A DNA stretch of 48,552 nucleotides from an uncultured Collinsella sp. (GTDB lineage Bacteria > Actinomycetota > Coriobacteriia > Coriobacteriales > Coriobacteriaceae), in NCBI GenBank assembly GCA_905208975.1, contig CAJLRE010000009.1, positions 1 to 48,552 of the forward strand, in the 5' to 3' direction. Below, one piece after another: positions 23,493 to 31,334 of the stretch. The notes beneath the pieces are model-generated. The model searched no databases and was not told the DNA's origin. It saw only the letters and a list, made by a program, of their open reading frames with translations. Within the stretch, counting starts at the first letter, position 1; every line of letters begins with the position of its first letter. The position numbers were made by a program, and so were the translations under genes.

Positions 23493-24344
23493 CTAGGCCA
23501 AAGAACACGGGTAGAACGTTTGGTTAAAGAAGTCGATGACTTCGTTTTCGAACGCATTGATGCGCTCATGAGCGTATTTGGCATAGATGATATGCCTCCG
23601 GTCACACTCAAGACCGTTGAATACGGCAAACTGGCCCTTGGGATCGCACACGGCATCCATGAGCGATGTGCCCATGAGCACCGATCCACGCACCCGAGAC
23701 GACAACGCCTCGAGGCCACCGGGAATTGGATTGGCAACCGCCGTGCAGGCGAGGCCCCGCTCGTCCAGAGCAGAAACCGCCAGCGCGACTCCGCCGCCAA
23801 GGCCCTCGCCCCATGCAAAGATGCGGTCGGGGTCCACGCCATCAAGATTGCGCGCCACCTTCGCCATCGCGCAACCCCAACGGACGCGCTTGACAAAAGC
23901 AGGAGAGGCAATCCCCTGCTGCAGCTCGCTGGATCCAATCGCCTCATCGTCCAGCGCAAGCACGGCATATCCCATGGCCGCAAACCTCGTCATGTGATGC
24001 CATCCCCGCACGGGTCGGTCGATGTCGTGAAACATCAGACATAGCGGCACAAGCTCGGATGTTCGGGCGCGACCGGCAGGCTCGATCAAACGTGCGTGGA
24101 CCACATCGCCACCAAGCTCAAAGGAAACCTCGGAGTAGCGGGCATACGGATTGGCGAAATCGATCGCCGTAATACTCGGCCCGCAAACCTCAAGGTCCGA
24201 AGCGGCTATCTCTAATTCGGAAACATCCGCAGAAGCATCACCGCGCCAATCCCGGAAATCAGCGAGCCTTGACGAGACCGTTCCGGGAATCCCCACAAGG
24301 TCGGAGACAATCAGCTCATTGACATTGCTCTCGCACTTAGACAT
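23493..24344 (-). CDS. CE7-like alpha/beta hydrolase paralogue lacking the nucleophile serine
   Basis: A 283-residue alpha/beta-hydrolase-fold protein, clearly a paralogue of the neighbour at 24337-25314 (compare QFAVFNGLECDRRH with QFAVYNNLTCEKRH). At the nucleophile elbow it reads FAWGEGLGGGVAL, so Gly181 stands where the neighbour has Ser in NGASQGGG; the codon is GGC. The CE7 GQGG motif is also replaced (LDDEAIGSSE). The triad Asp (Asp230) and His (His259) are kept. About 45 residues of the lid/insert region are missing too. It is therefore probably not an active esterase and may be a partner subunit or binding protein for the active paralogue. Its ATG overlaps the stop of that gene by eight bases, so the two are translationally coupled. 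Confidence 0.85.
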   Translation of the reverse strand: MSKCESNVNELIVSDLVGIPGTVSSRLADFRDWRGDASADVSELEIAASDLEVCGPSITAIDFANPYARYSEVSFELGGDVVHARLIEPAGRARTSELVPLCLMFHDIDRPVRGWHHMTRFAAMGYAVLALDDEAIGSSELQQGIASPAFVKRVRWGCAMAKVARNLDGVDPDRIFAWGEGLGGGVALAVSALDERGLACTAVANPIPGGLEALSSRVRGSVLMGTSLMDAVCDPKGQFAVFNGLECDRRHIIYAKYAHERINAFENEVIDFFNQTFYPCSLA

Positions 24345-25314
24345 GAGCCTCCCCTCCCTTGCAGAAAAACGGAATGATCAGATCGTCAAAATCCTGAATC
24401 TCCTCGTGGCCAAAGCCTTCAAAGAACTCATGACGCTTTTCACAGGTCAGGTTGTTATAGACCGCAAACTGCGTCGCTGGCGGACAGACGGTATCGGCTG
24501 TGCCGGTGCCAAACAGCACGGGGCATTTGACCATAGGGGCAAAGTTCTTGGAATCGAAGTACGCCAGCTTGGCATAGGCTTCGTCGATACGAGTCGAGTC
24601 CTCGTCAAACCAGCGAGACCAATAGCGCAGGCCCTCGTAGGCAATGTCGTCGGCATCCAAATCCCAGACCAGGCGGAAATCCGACAGGAAGGGATAGAGG
24701 ATGGCGGCGCGATTGATAAGCTCGCTGTTAAGTGCACAGGTCGCAATGCCCAAACCGCCGCCCTGCGACGCGCCGTTCACAAACACACGGGCAAGATCGA
24801 TGCCCTCGAGCTCGCGAACGATGCGGCACAGGATGCGAATATCTTGGTGCAAGCGGACATAGTAGAGGTTGGCCGGATCGCCGTCGATACCGGCGACGAT
24901 ATGGCCCGCGACCGTTGTGCCCTCAAATCCACCAATGTCCTCGGAGGGACCTCCTTGGCCGGGGCAGTCGAGGGCGATGAGTGCCATGCCCATGCCCGCA
25001 AACGACGCCTGCTCAAACCAGCTGCGGCTTGCACCCGGATACCCATGGAACTGAAGTACCAATGGCACGGGCTCGTCCGAGACGGGTTTAAGGTACTTGG
25101 CATGCAGGCGAGCGCCACACATGCCGGTATACCAGAGGTCGAAAAGCTGGCAGGTCACGGCATCGGTGACCGATGCCGTCTCGATCGCATAGTCAAGCCC
25201 GACGGCGTCGGCCTCGGCCATGCGGTCCTTCCAAAAGAGATCGAAATCTGATGGACGGGGCATGGCGCCCCGATACCCACCAAATTGCTGTTGTAGCTCC
25301 TGAGCACTTGGCAT
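24337..25314 (-). CDS. CE7-type acetyl esterase (acetylxylan esterase / cephalosporin-C deacetylase family)
   Basis: A 325-residue cytoplasmic-looking esterase without signal peptide. CE7 landmarks: GQGG in LDCPGQGGPSED (the usual Arg before it is Pro), nucleophile Ser183 in NGASQGGG, Asp274 in GTGTADTVCPP and His303 in GFGHEE, giving a complete triad. CE7 enzymes remove acetyl groups from small acylated sugars. Between a sialic-acid-type importer and NanA, O-acetylated sialic acids are a plausible substrate; this is inferred from context. ATG 25314 is preferred over an in-frame TTG at 25329 that directly abuts the AAAGG. A paralogue with a broken active site follows in the operon. Confidence 0.85.
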   Translation of the reverse strand: MPSAQELQQQFGGYRGAMPRPSDFDLFWKDRMAEADAVGLDYAIETASVTDAVTCQLFDLWYTGMCGARLHAKYLKPVSDEPVPLVLQFHGYPGASRSWFEQASFAGMGMALIALDCPGQGGPSEDIGGFEGTTVAGHIVAGIDGDPANLYYVRLHQDIRILCRIVRELEGIDLARVFVNGASQGGGLGIATCALNSELINRAAILYPFLSDFRLVWDLDADDIAYEGLRYWSRWFDEDSTRIDEAYAKLAYFDSKNFAPMVKCPVLFGTGTADTVCPPATQFAVYNNLTCEKRHEFFEGFGHEEIQDFDDLIIPFFCKGGEAHV

Positions 25315-25394
25315 GGCTCGTGAACCCAACCTTTCGAAATCGCAACGGAGGTGCGCCCGGCAAGGGAACCGGGCGCACGGGAGGGAAAGCGAGG

Positions 25395-26222
25395 CTACTC
25401 GCCGAGCTTGGGATGCAGCAGCGACGGCGCAGCACCGAGCAGCATCTTGGTGTAGGGGTCCTGAGGGTGCTGGAAGACCTGCTTGGCCTCGCCCTGCTCG
25501 ACGATCTTGCCGCCATTCATAACGATGATGTCGTCAGAGATATAGCGGACCGTCTGGATGTCATGGCTGATGAACACCATGGCCAGGCCGAGCTCCTTCT
25601 TAAGGTCGGTCAGCAGGTTCAGAATCTGCGCGCGGACCGAAACGTCCAGAGCCGAGGTGGGCTCGTCGGCGATGATGGCATCGGGGTTCAGCGACAGGGC
25701 ACGGGCAATTGCGACGCGCTGGCGCTGGCCGCCCGAAAGCTGGCCGGGAAGAACCTCGGCGGCGGAGCTGGGCAGACCGGTGAGCTCCAGGAGCTCCTTG
25801 ACGCGCTTCTCCTGCTCGGCCTCGGTACCCAGGTTGTGGACGCGCATGGGGTCGAGCAGCTGCTCGCGAACGACCATGCGGGGGTTGAGCGCCGTGGCCG
25901 GGTTCTGGAACACGACCGAGATGACACGGCCCATGTGGCGACGGTCCTCGGCGGTACGCTTGGTTACGTCCTTGCCCTTAAAGTAGACCTTGCCGCTCGT
26001 GGGGGTCTGCAGGCCGCACATGACGTTGGCGGTGGTGGACTTACCGCAACCGGACTCGCCGACGATGCCGATCGTCTGACCGGGCATGAGCCTAATCGTT
26101 ACACCCTGGACGGCGTGAACCAGGTTGGGGTGCAGAATCGAGCCGGTACGGGTCCTAAAGGTGACGTGGACGTCATCAAGGAAGATGATCGGCTCGACGC
26201 CGTTGACTGCGGTCTCGCTCAT
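25395..26222 (-). CDS. ABC importer ATP-binding protein (OppF type), probable sialic acid transporter
   Basis: A 275-residue ATPase with Walker A GESGCGKST, Q-loop FQNPATALNPR, signature LSGGQRQRVAIARA, Walker B IIADEPTSALDVS and H-loop ISHDIQ. It is shorter than usual OppF proteins because the cysteine-bearing C-terminal extension is missing; it ends soon after HPQDPYTKMLL. ATG 26222 directly follows the TAG of the fused permease-ATPase gene, with GGAGGTGAT as an excellent RBS. It should pair with the ATPase domain of that fusion. Confidence 0.88.
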   Translation of the reverse strand: MSETAVNGVEPIIFLDDVHVTFRTRTGSILHPNLVHAVQGVTIRLMPGQTIGIVGESGCGKSTTANVMCGLQTPTSGKVYFKGKDVTKRTAEDRRHMGRVISVVFQNPATALNPRMVVREQLLDPMRVHNLGTEAEQEKRVKELLELTGLPSSAAEVLPGQLSGGQRQRVAIARALSLNPDAIIADEPTSALDVSVRAQILNLLTDLKKELGLAMVFISHDIQTVRYISDDIIVMNGGKIVEQGEAKQVFQHPQDPYTKMLLGAAPSLLHPKLGE

Positions 26223-28238
26223 CTACATCACCTCCGCGTGAGGGGTCAAACCATTTGCCTTGAGCACCTCGTCGGGGAGCTCGGAATAGAAGTGCTCGGT
26301 GCCGGGCACGCGCTTGAAGACCGGACGGGTGTCCAGGCCAATGCGCGGATGGCTCGAGCGGGGCGCGAAGCGATCGCCCTTGGGGAAATCGCGCGGGCTC
26401 GGAACGGCGCCGGGCACCTGGTGCAGACGGCCCGAACCGCTCTCGATGGACAGAACGGAGCCCAGAAGACCGCGGGTGTACTCGTGAATCGGGTTGGTGA
26501 GCAGCTCCTTGGTGGGCGCTTGCTCGATAACCTGACCGGCGTACATAACCGTGATGTTATGGGCGACCTCGGCGACCAGCGCCAGGTCGTGCGAGACGAA
26601 GATCATGGCAAAGCCGAGCTTGGCCTGAAGGTCGTTGAGCAGCTTGATGACCTGCTTCTGGACGGTAACGTCCAGAGCGGTCGTGGGCTCGTCGCAGATG
26701 ACCAGCTTGGGGTCGCGGGTAAGGGCCATAGCGATCAGGACACGCTGACGCTGGCCACCGGAAAGCTCGTGCGGGTAGCTCTCGAGCGTACGCTTGGGAT
26801 CGAGGCCCACGAGCTCCAGGAGCTCCTCGGCGCTACGGGTGCCGCCACGCTTGGTGAGCTGCTTCATCTGGGCAGAGATGAGCATGGAGGGATTGAGCGA
26901 GGACAGGGCGTCCTGATAGACCATAGCGATATCGGTACCGCGCAGGCCGAACCACTCCTTCTTACTCATCTTGAGCAGGTCGCGGCCCTCCCAGAGGACC
27001 TCGCCGGAAAGGTGCTCATCGTCGTCGGTCAGGCCCATGATGGCCAGCGTGGTGATGGACTTACCGCAACCGGACTCGCCCACCAGGCCCATGGTCTGAC
27101 CAGGACGGACGTCAAAGTTGACATGGTCGACGACGTTGATATCACCGTGATGCTCAAACTGAATGCAGAAGTCACGGACCGAGAGAATCGGTTCGACAGA
27201 CTCGTCGGGCACATGGCGATCGTCACGCTTGAGCTCGACATCGCGCAGGGCGCCAAGGCGAGCGGAGAGGGACTGGGCCTGCTCCTTGTAGGCGCGAACG
27301 GGGTCGGAGACCAGCAGGTCGGCCTCGCGGCGCTTGGAGGAATCGGTCGGATCCAGGGCGGCGGAGGGAGCAGCGGCCATGGCGTCGGTAATGCCCTCGG
27401 AGAGGATGTTGAGCGCCAGGCAGGTGATCATGATGGCCAGGCCCGGGAACAACGCCTGCCACCAACGGCCGGCGAGCACGCCGCCGCGGGCGTCGGCGAG
27501 GATGTTGCCCCAGGTAGCGGTGGGCTCCTGGATACCAGCGCCGATGAAGGTCAGCGAAGCCTCGAAGATGATGGCGTCGGCGACTAGGGTAACGGTGAAG
27601 ACCATGATCGGGGCGATGCAGTTACGCAGAACATGCTTGATTAAAATCCACGGAGCCTTGGCGCCGGAAACGATGACCGCGCGGACATAGTCCTCGCCGT
27701 ACTCGGACACGATGTTGGCGCGCACGATACGGGCAATCTGCGGAGTGTACATAAAGCCGATGGCGAAGATGATCGACGGCACGGAGTTGCCCAGGATGGA
27801 GACGAAGACGGCCGCGAGGGCGATGCCCGGGATGGACATGATGATGTCCAAGATACGCATGATCGTCTCGGAGACGGCCTTGCGCGAAACCGCTGCAAGG
27901 GCGCCCACGACCGAGCCGCAGACCAGAGCCATGGCAGTGGCGCCAAAGCCGATAATCAGCGAGTAACGACCACCGTAGAGCATACGCGACAGAATATCGC
28001 GACCCTTATCGTCGGTACCGAAGATAAATCCGTTGCCGGGAGCCTGGCGAGCCGTAAAGATCTCGACCGGGCTATAGGGGGCAAGAAGGGGCGCCAGAAT
28101 CGCAGTCAGGGCGACCAGCACCAGCACGACGGCGGCAATCTTAGAAGACAGCGTCATCTTCTTCCAGCCACCGAGCTTGAGCCCCTTGGAGGCAGCCTTC
28201 TCGAGCTGCTCGGTTTGCTTCTCTCGAATCTTTACCAT
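26223..28238 (-). CDS. Fused permease-ATPase of an oligopeptide-type ABC importer (SatC-like)
   Basis: A 671-residue fusion. Residues about 30-290 are a DppC-type permease (first helix IAAVVLVLVALTAILAPLLAP; EAA loop YVRAVIVSGAKAPWILIKHVLRN). After a polar linker (about 291-350) comes a full DppD-type ATPase: Walker A GESGCGKSI, signature LSGGQRQRVLIAMA, Walker B VICDEPTTALDVT, H-loop VSHDLA. The C-terminal region keeps the outline of the peptide-transporter extension but the cysteines are gone (GDRFAPRSSHPR). From memory, such fused permease-ATPase subunits occur in the sialic acid importers SatABCD of Haemophilus ducreyi and SiaEFGI of Corynebacterium. With nan genes downstream this supports sialic acid as substrate. 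Confidence 0.9.
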   Translation of the reverse strand: MVKIREKQTEQLEKAASKGLKLGGWKKMTLSSKIAAVVLVLVALTAILAPLLAPYSPVEIFTARQAPGNGFIFGTDDKGRDILSRMLYGGRYSLIIGFGATAMALVCGSVVGALAAVSRKAVSETIMRILDIIMSIPGIALAAVFVSILGNSVPSIIFAIGFMYTPQIARIVRANIVSEYGEDYVRAVIVSGAKAPWILIKHVLRNCIAPIMVFTVTLVADAIIFEASLTFIGAGIQEPTATWGNILADARGGVLAGRWWQALFPGLAIMITCLALNILSEGITDAMAAAPSAALDPTDSSKRREADLLVSDPVRAYKEQAQSLSARLGALRDVELKRDDRHVPDESVEPILSVRDFCIQFEHHGDINVVDHVNFDVRPGQTMGLVGESGCGKSITTLAIMGLTDDDEHLSGEVLWEGRDLLKMSKKEWFGLRGTDIAMVYQDALSSLNPSMLISAQMKQLTKRGGTRSAEELLELVGLDPKRTLESYPHELSGGQRQRVLIAMALTRDPKLVICDEPTTALDVTVQKQVIKLLNDLQAKLGFAMIFVSHDLALVAEVAHNITVMYAGQVIEQAPTKELLTNPIHEYTRGLLGSVLSIESGSGRLHQVPGAVPSPRDFPKGDRFAPRSSHPRIGLDTRPVFKRVPGTEHFYSELPDEVLKANGLTPHAEVM

Positions 28239-28241
28239 AAT

Positions 28242-29198
28242 CTACACCGTCCTGATGCGCGGGTTGATGAGCAGGTAGAGCATGTCAACCACGATGTTGA
28301 TGATGATGAAGGCAAGAGCAACGACGATAACGACGCCCTGAACCAGGTTCGCCTCGTTGCCCTGAACGCCCTGCAGAATCGCGGTGCCCATGCCGGGGAG
28401 GTTGAAGATAACCTCGATGACGACGGCGCCGCCCATGAGGTAACCGATCTTAAGACCGAGGGTGGTGACCGGGGTGATCAGCGCATTGCGAAGAACGTTG
28501 ATACCGACGACGACCTTCTCGGGAACGCCGGCACCGCGAGCCATACGGACATAGTCCTTGTCGAGCTCCTCGACCATGGCGGTACGCACGATACGAGTCA
28601 TCTGGCCCGTCAGCGGAAATGCCAAGGCGATGGCGGGCATAATCATGCGGCCCAGATAACCAGCCGGATTCGTGGTGAAGTGAGGCAGAGCACCCGATGC
28701 CGGGAGCACCTTAAGGTAGGAAGAGAACAGCAGGATCAACAGAACGGCAAGCCAGAACGACGGGGTTGCCAAGCCGGCGATGGAAAAGACGCGGATCACT
28801 TGGTCCGGCCATTTGTCGCGATACAGTGCCGCGATGACGCCGAGCAAAAACGAAACGACCGCACCGATGGCAAGGCCGATGAAGGTCAGCTGCATCGTGA
28901 CGGGCAGGGCCGTGGAGATGCGCTTGGCAACGGAGTTGCGAGCAGCACCATAGGTGCCCATGTCGCCATGGATCAAATCGCCCATATAGCGCACGTAGCG
29001 CACGGGCCAGGGGTCGTCCAGACCATACTTCTCATGGTACTCGGCAACCGCCTCGGGCGAGGCACCGTCACCCAACGCCGTGTAGGCGGGGTCGGTCTTG
29101 GAGAACGACATAAGGAAGAACACCAGGACGGTGACGCCCAATGCCATGATCGGCAGCGCCACAAGACGCCTTCCAATCAAACGTAGCAAGTTGTTCAC
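28242..29198 (-). CDS. ABC importer permease (OppB/DppB type), probable sialic acid transporter
   Basis: A 318-residue membrane permease with the OppB pattern: N-terminal helix LVALPIMALGVTVLVFFLM, a large outside loop (GLDDPWPVRYVRYMGDLIHGD), then helices with the EAA loop YVRMARGAGVPEKVVVGINVLRN. The start is GTG 29198, preceded by AAGGGGAG five bases upstream; an in-frame TTG at 29231 precedes the RBS and is unlikely. It forms the membrane channel with the permease half of the downstream fusion protein. Confidence 0.88.
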   Translation of the reverse strand: MNNLLRLIGRRLVALPIMALGVTVLVFFLMSFSKTDPAYTALGDGASPEAVAEYHEKYGLDDPWPVRYVRYMGDLIHGDMGTYGAARNSVAKRISTALPVTMQLTFIGLAIGAVVSFLLGVIAALYRDKWPDQVIRVFSIAGLATPSFWLAVLLILLFSSYLKVLPASGALPHFTTNPAGYLGRMIMPAIALAFPLTGQMTRIVRTAMVEELDKDYVRMARGAGVPEKVVVGINVLRNALITPVTTLGLKIGYLMGGAVVIEVIFNLPGMGTAILQGVQGNEANLVQGVVIVVALAFIIINIVVDMLYLLINPRIRTV

Positions 29199-29238
29199 GT
29201 TCTCTCCCCTTTCTTTTGTCGGTAGGACCAACTGGTAT

Positions 29239-29293
29239 ATGAGTACGGATACTCATTACAAGACCCGAGCGACATCGTTGCCGCCCGGGTCTT
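29239..29293 (-). terminator. Two hairpins between binding-protein and permease genes
   Basis: Hairpin one pairs AAGACCCG with CGGGTCTT (29260-29267 with 29286-29293) and has an inner GCGAC/GTTGC stem. Hairpin two pairs ATGAGTA with TACTCAT (29239-29256). Neither has a strong T-run. They sit where excess binding-protein mRNA is usually generated, as in the other ABC operon of this window. Confidence 0.55.
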
Positions 29294-29355
29294 TGTTTCA
29301 ACTATGAGGATACGGTCCCAACGACCGACATCCTGCATACAGACTCAAGCGAGTC

Positions 29356-30969
29356 TTACGCCTTGACGGTCGCAACGCCCCTGAAGGACATGCTCGTCGT
29401 GCCGATGCCCTTGAAGCCATCGAGGGCCTCGCCGTTGGGCGCAGTGGACGGATCGTCCCAGGAAGCGGAGACGGTCTTGACGTGGACAACGGGGTACAGA
29501 ACGGCGTTGTCGGCAATGATGTCGAAGCACTCGTTCCACTTCTTCTGCTGCTCGTCGCCCTCGGCGGCAAGAGCCTCGTCCATGAGACTGTGGAGCTTCT
29601 GCCACTCAGCGGACTCCTTCCACGGGCAACGGGTCTGCATCCAGACGTTGTCGCCGTACCACCAGTTGAGCAGCAGGTCGGGGTCGGCGCCGAAGCAGGA
29701 AGGATCGCCAGGGGCAAGGAGGATATCGTAGGCCTCGCCGCCGTCGATGGCAGCGTAGGTGGCCGGCGAGGTATCGGTCTGGATGGTCACATCGAAGCCG
29801 AGAGCGTCGAGGTCGTTCTTGACCTGGGCGGCCATGCCCTTAATCTGCTCGTTGTCGGTGGTGCGCAGGGTGATGGCACCCGGGGTGATGCCAGACTCCT
29901 CGATGAGCTTCTTAGCCTTCTTGGCGTCGGTCTTGTACACCGTGGAAGCCTCATGATAGTTGGTGAAGCTCTTGGGCAGGTAGCAGCTGGCAGCGGTGGC
30001 AAGGCCGGCGAAGGTGTTGCTGACCATCTTCTCGGTGTCGAGCGCATACATGACAGCCTGACGGACCTTGACGTTGTTCCAAGGCTCCTTGGCGACGTTG
30101 AACATGATGAAGCGGGTGCCGAAACCCTGAACGTTATCGATCTTGCAGCCGGCGCTCTCGAGCTGGTCGACGGCGTCAGCGGTAACGAGCTCCATAACGA
30201 GCGTGGAGCCCTCCTGCTGAGCGGTAACGCGAGCGGTGGGGTCGGTCAGGATGCTGTACTGGATCTTCTTATCCTCGGCAGCATACTCACCGTTGTACTC
30301 GGGGTTGGGAACCAGGGTGATCTCGGTATCGGAGATAGAGTCGTACATCCAGGGGCCGGAGCCGATCGGCTGCTTGGCGCGATCCTCCTCGGTCTGGGTG
30401 GCCGGGGTAACGCGGACGATGGCCAGACGATCCTTGAGCAGGGAGAAGTTGGGGACCTTGGTCTTGACCGTCACGGTGCTGGCGTCCTTGGCCTCGATGG
30501 ACTCGAAGGGCTGGAAGAACGGAGCATAGGTAGCGGAAGCGGCGCAAGCGGTGTAGGAGGCAACGACATCGTCAGCGGTGACCTCGGTGCCATCGGAAAA
30601 CTTGGCGCCCTTGCGGATGGTGACCTCGAAAGTGGTGTCGTCCACAGACTTGGGATCGTCGGTGGCGAGCTCGTTGAAGGTGCTGTAGTCGTGGTAATCG
30701 ATGCCGTAGAGGCCCTCGACGACGTGCCAGTTAGCACCCAGGCCCACAGCGGAGCCGGTGCTGGCGGGATCGAAGCTGGACGGAGCGTAAGCGGAACCAG
30801 CGGTGATCACGCCGCCGCCACGGTTGGCGGAATCGGTGGAACCGGAAGCGGAACCCTCGTCGTTGGAGCTGCCACCGCAGCCGGTGAGACCAAGCCCTGC
30901 GACAGCAGCGACGCTGCCGGTGAGGCCGAGGAACGAACGCCTGGACATACCCTTGTTGATGATGGCCAT
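29356..30969 (-). CDS. ABC substrate-binding lipoprotein (SBP_bac_5), probable sialic acid binding protein
   Basis: A 537-residue binding lipoprotein. The N-terminus has a canonical Tat motif (MSRRSFLGLTG), a hydrophobic run and lipobox LTGC, with Cys31 as the predicted anchor, then a Gly/Ser linker. The body is SBP_bac_5 family, as in dipeptide and oligopeptide importers (KVRQAVMYALDTEKMV). The start ATG 30969 has AGGAGA four bases upstream. It is the first gene of the ten-kilobase operon that contains a fused permease-ATPase and nan genes, so its ligand is probably sialic acid rather than peptide; the fold alone does not tell. Confidence 0.87.
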   Translation of the reverse strand: MAIINKGMSRRSFLGLTGSVAAVAGLGLTGCGGSSNDEGSASGSTDSANRGGGVITAGSAYAPSSFDPASTGSAVGLGANWHVVEGLYGIDYHDYSTFNELATDDPKSVDDTTFEVTIRKGAKFSDGTEVTADDVVASYTACAASATYAPFFQPFESIEAKDASTVTVKTKVPNFSLLKDRLAIVRVTPATQTEEDRAKQPIGSGPWMYDSISDTEITLVPNPEYNGEYAAEDKKIQYSILTDPTARVTAQQEGSTLVMELVTADAVDQLESAGCKIDNVQGFGTRFIMFNVAKEPWNNVKVRQAVMYALDTEKMVSNTFAGLATAASCYLPKSFTNYHEASTVYKTDAKKAKKLIEESGITPGAITLRTTDNEQIKGMAAQVKNDLDALGFDVTIQTDTSPATYAAIDGGEAYDILLAPGDPSCFGADPDLLLNWWYGDNVWMQTRCPWKESAEWQKLHSLMDEALAAEGDEQQKKWNECFDIIADNAVLYPVVHVKTVSASWDDPSTAPNGEALDGFKGIGTTSMSFRGVATVKA

Positions 30970-31038
30970 GTCTTCTCCTATCAATAGAGAATCTTACCCG
31001 GGAGCGCCTAGACGTGCCCCCGCGCAACTTGCGGACGA

Positions 31039-31066
31039 TATATACCTTACCTACCGACGAACCCAA
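31039..31066 (-). promoter_or_regulatory. Candidate promoter of the sialic acid operon
   Basis: On the minus strand TTGGGT (31061-31066), 16-base spacer and TATATA (31039-31044), about 70 bases before the binding-protein start. A second possible promoter, TTGTCA (31139-31144) with TAGCAA (31116-31121), overlaps the dyad at 31106-31128. Confidence 0.45.
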
Positions 31067-31105
31067 CTGAGGTGCCGCGCTCGGCGACCGATACATACAT
31101 ACGCT

Positions 31106-31128
31106 TGAACGGTATTTGCTACCGTTCA
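31106..31128. promoter_or_regulatory. 23-bp perfect dyad, operator candidate for the sialic acid operon
   Basis: TGAACGGTA (31106-31114) and TACCGTTCA (31120-31128) form a perfect inverted repeat with a 5-base centre TTTGC. A wider inverted pair CGATACATAC (31089-31098) and GTATGTATCG (31160-31169) brackets it. This is the expected form of a dimeric repressor or activator site. No regulator gene is present in the operon. Confidence 0.65.
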
Positions 31129-31230
31129 CCGAATTCATTGACAAACGATTCGCCAGACAGTATGTATCGACGAGGTGAGATATCAGTCTTCGTCAACCCG
31201 CAGGATAGCAGGGTTGTTCACCATGGCTAG

Positions 31231-31245
31231 TCAAACGTTTTAGCG
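31231..31245. promoter_or_regulatory. LacI/CcpA-like site TCAAACGTTTTAGCG
   Basis: An AAACGTTT core (31233-31240) with central CG resembles LacI-family operators and the perfect palindrome at 18594-18607 upstream of gap. It lies upstream of the other elements of the sialic acid promoter region. Confidence 0.35.
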
Positions 31246-31280
31246 TTAATTAAACCCGAAATCGGCTGGTAATCGCCGTG

Positions 31281-31309
31281 AAATAAATGATTGAAAATCA
31301 CGCAATCAT
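31281..31309 (-). terminator. Weak terminator after uvrC
   Basis: A 7-bp A/T-rich stem ATGATTG/CAATCAT (31287-31293 with 31303-31309) is followed on the minus strand by TTATTT. It is the only terminator-like hairpin between uvrC and the sialic acid operon. Confidence 0.4.
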
Positions 31310-31334
31310 GTATATCAGTTGTTTAGAGGCGTGT

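Noticed and set aside
24337..25314. Annotation as a true acetylxylan esterase
   Set aside because: No xylan genes are near and no export signal is present. The family is CE7, but the sialic acid context makes xylan an unlikely substrate, so only the family was stated.
25173..27587. An 804-codon plus-strand frame opposite the second ABC importer
   Set aside because: Antisense shadow of two well-supported ABC genes; no RBS or domain seen.
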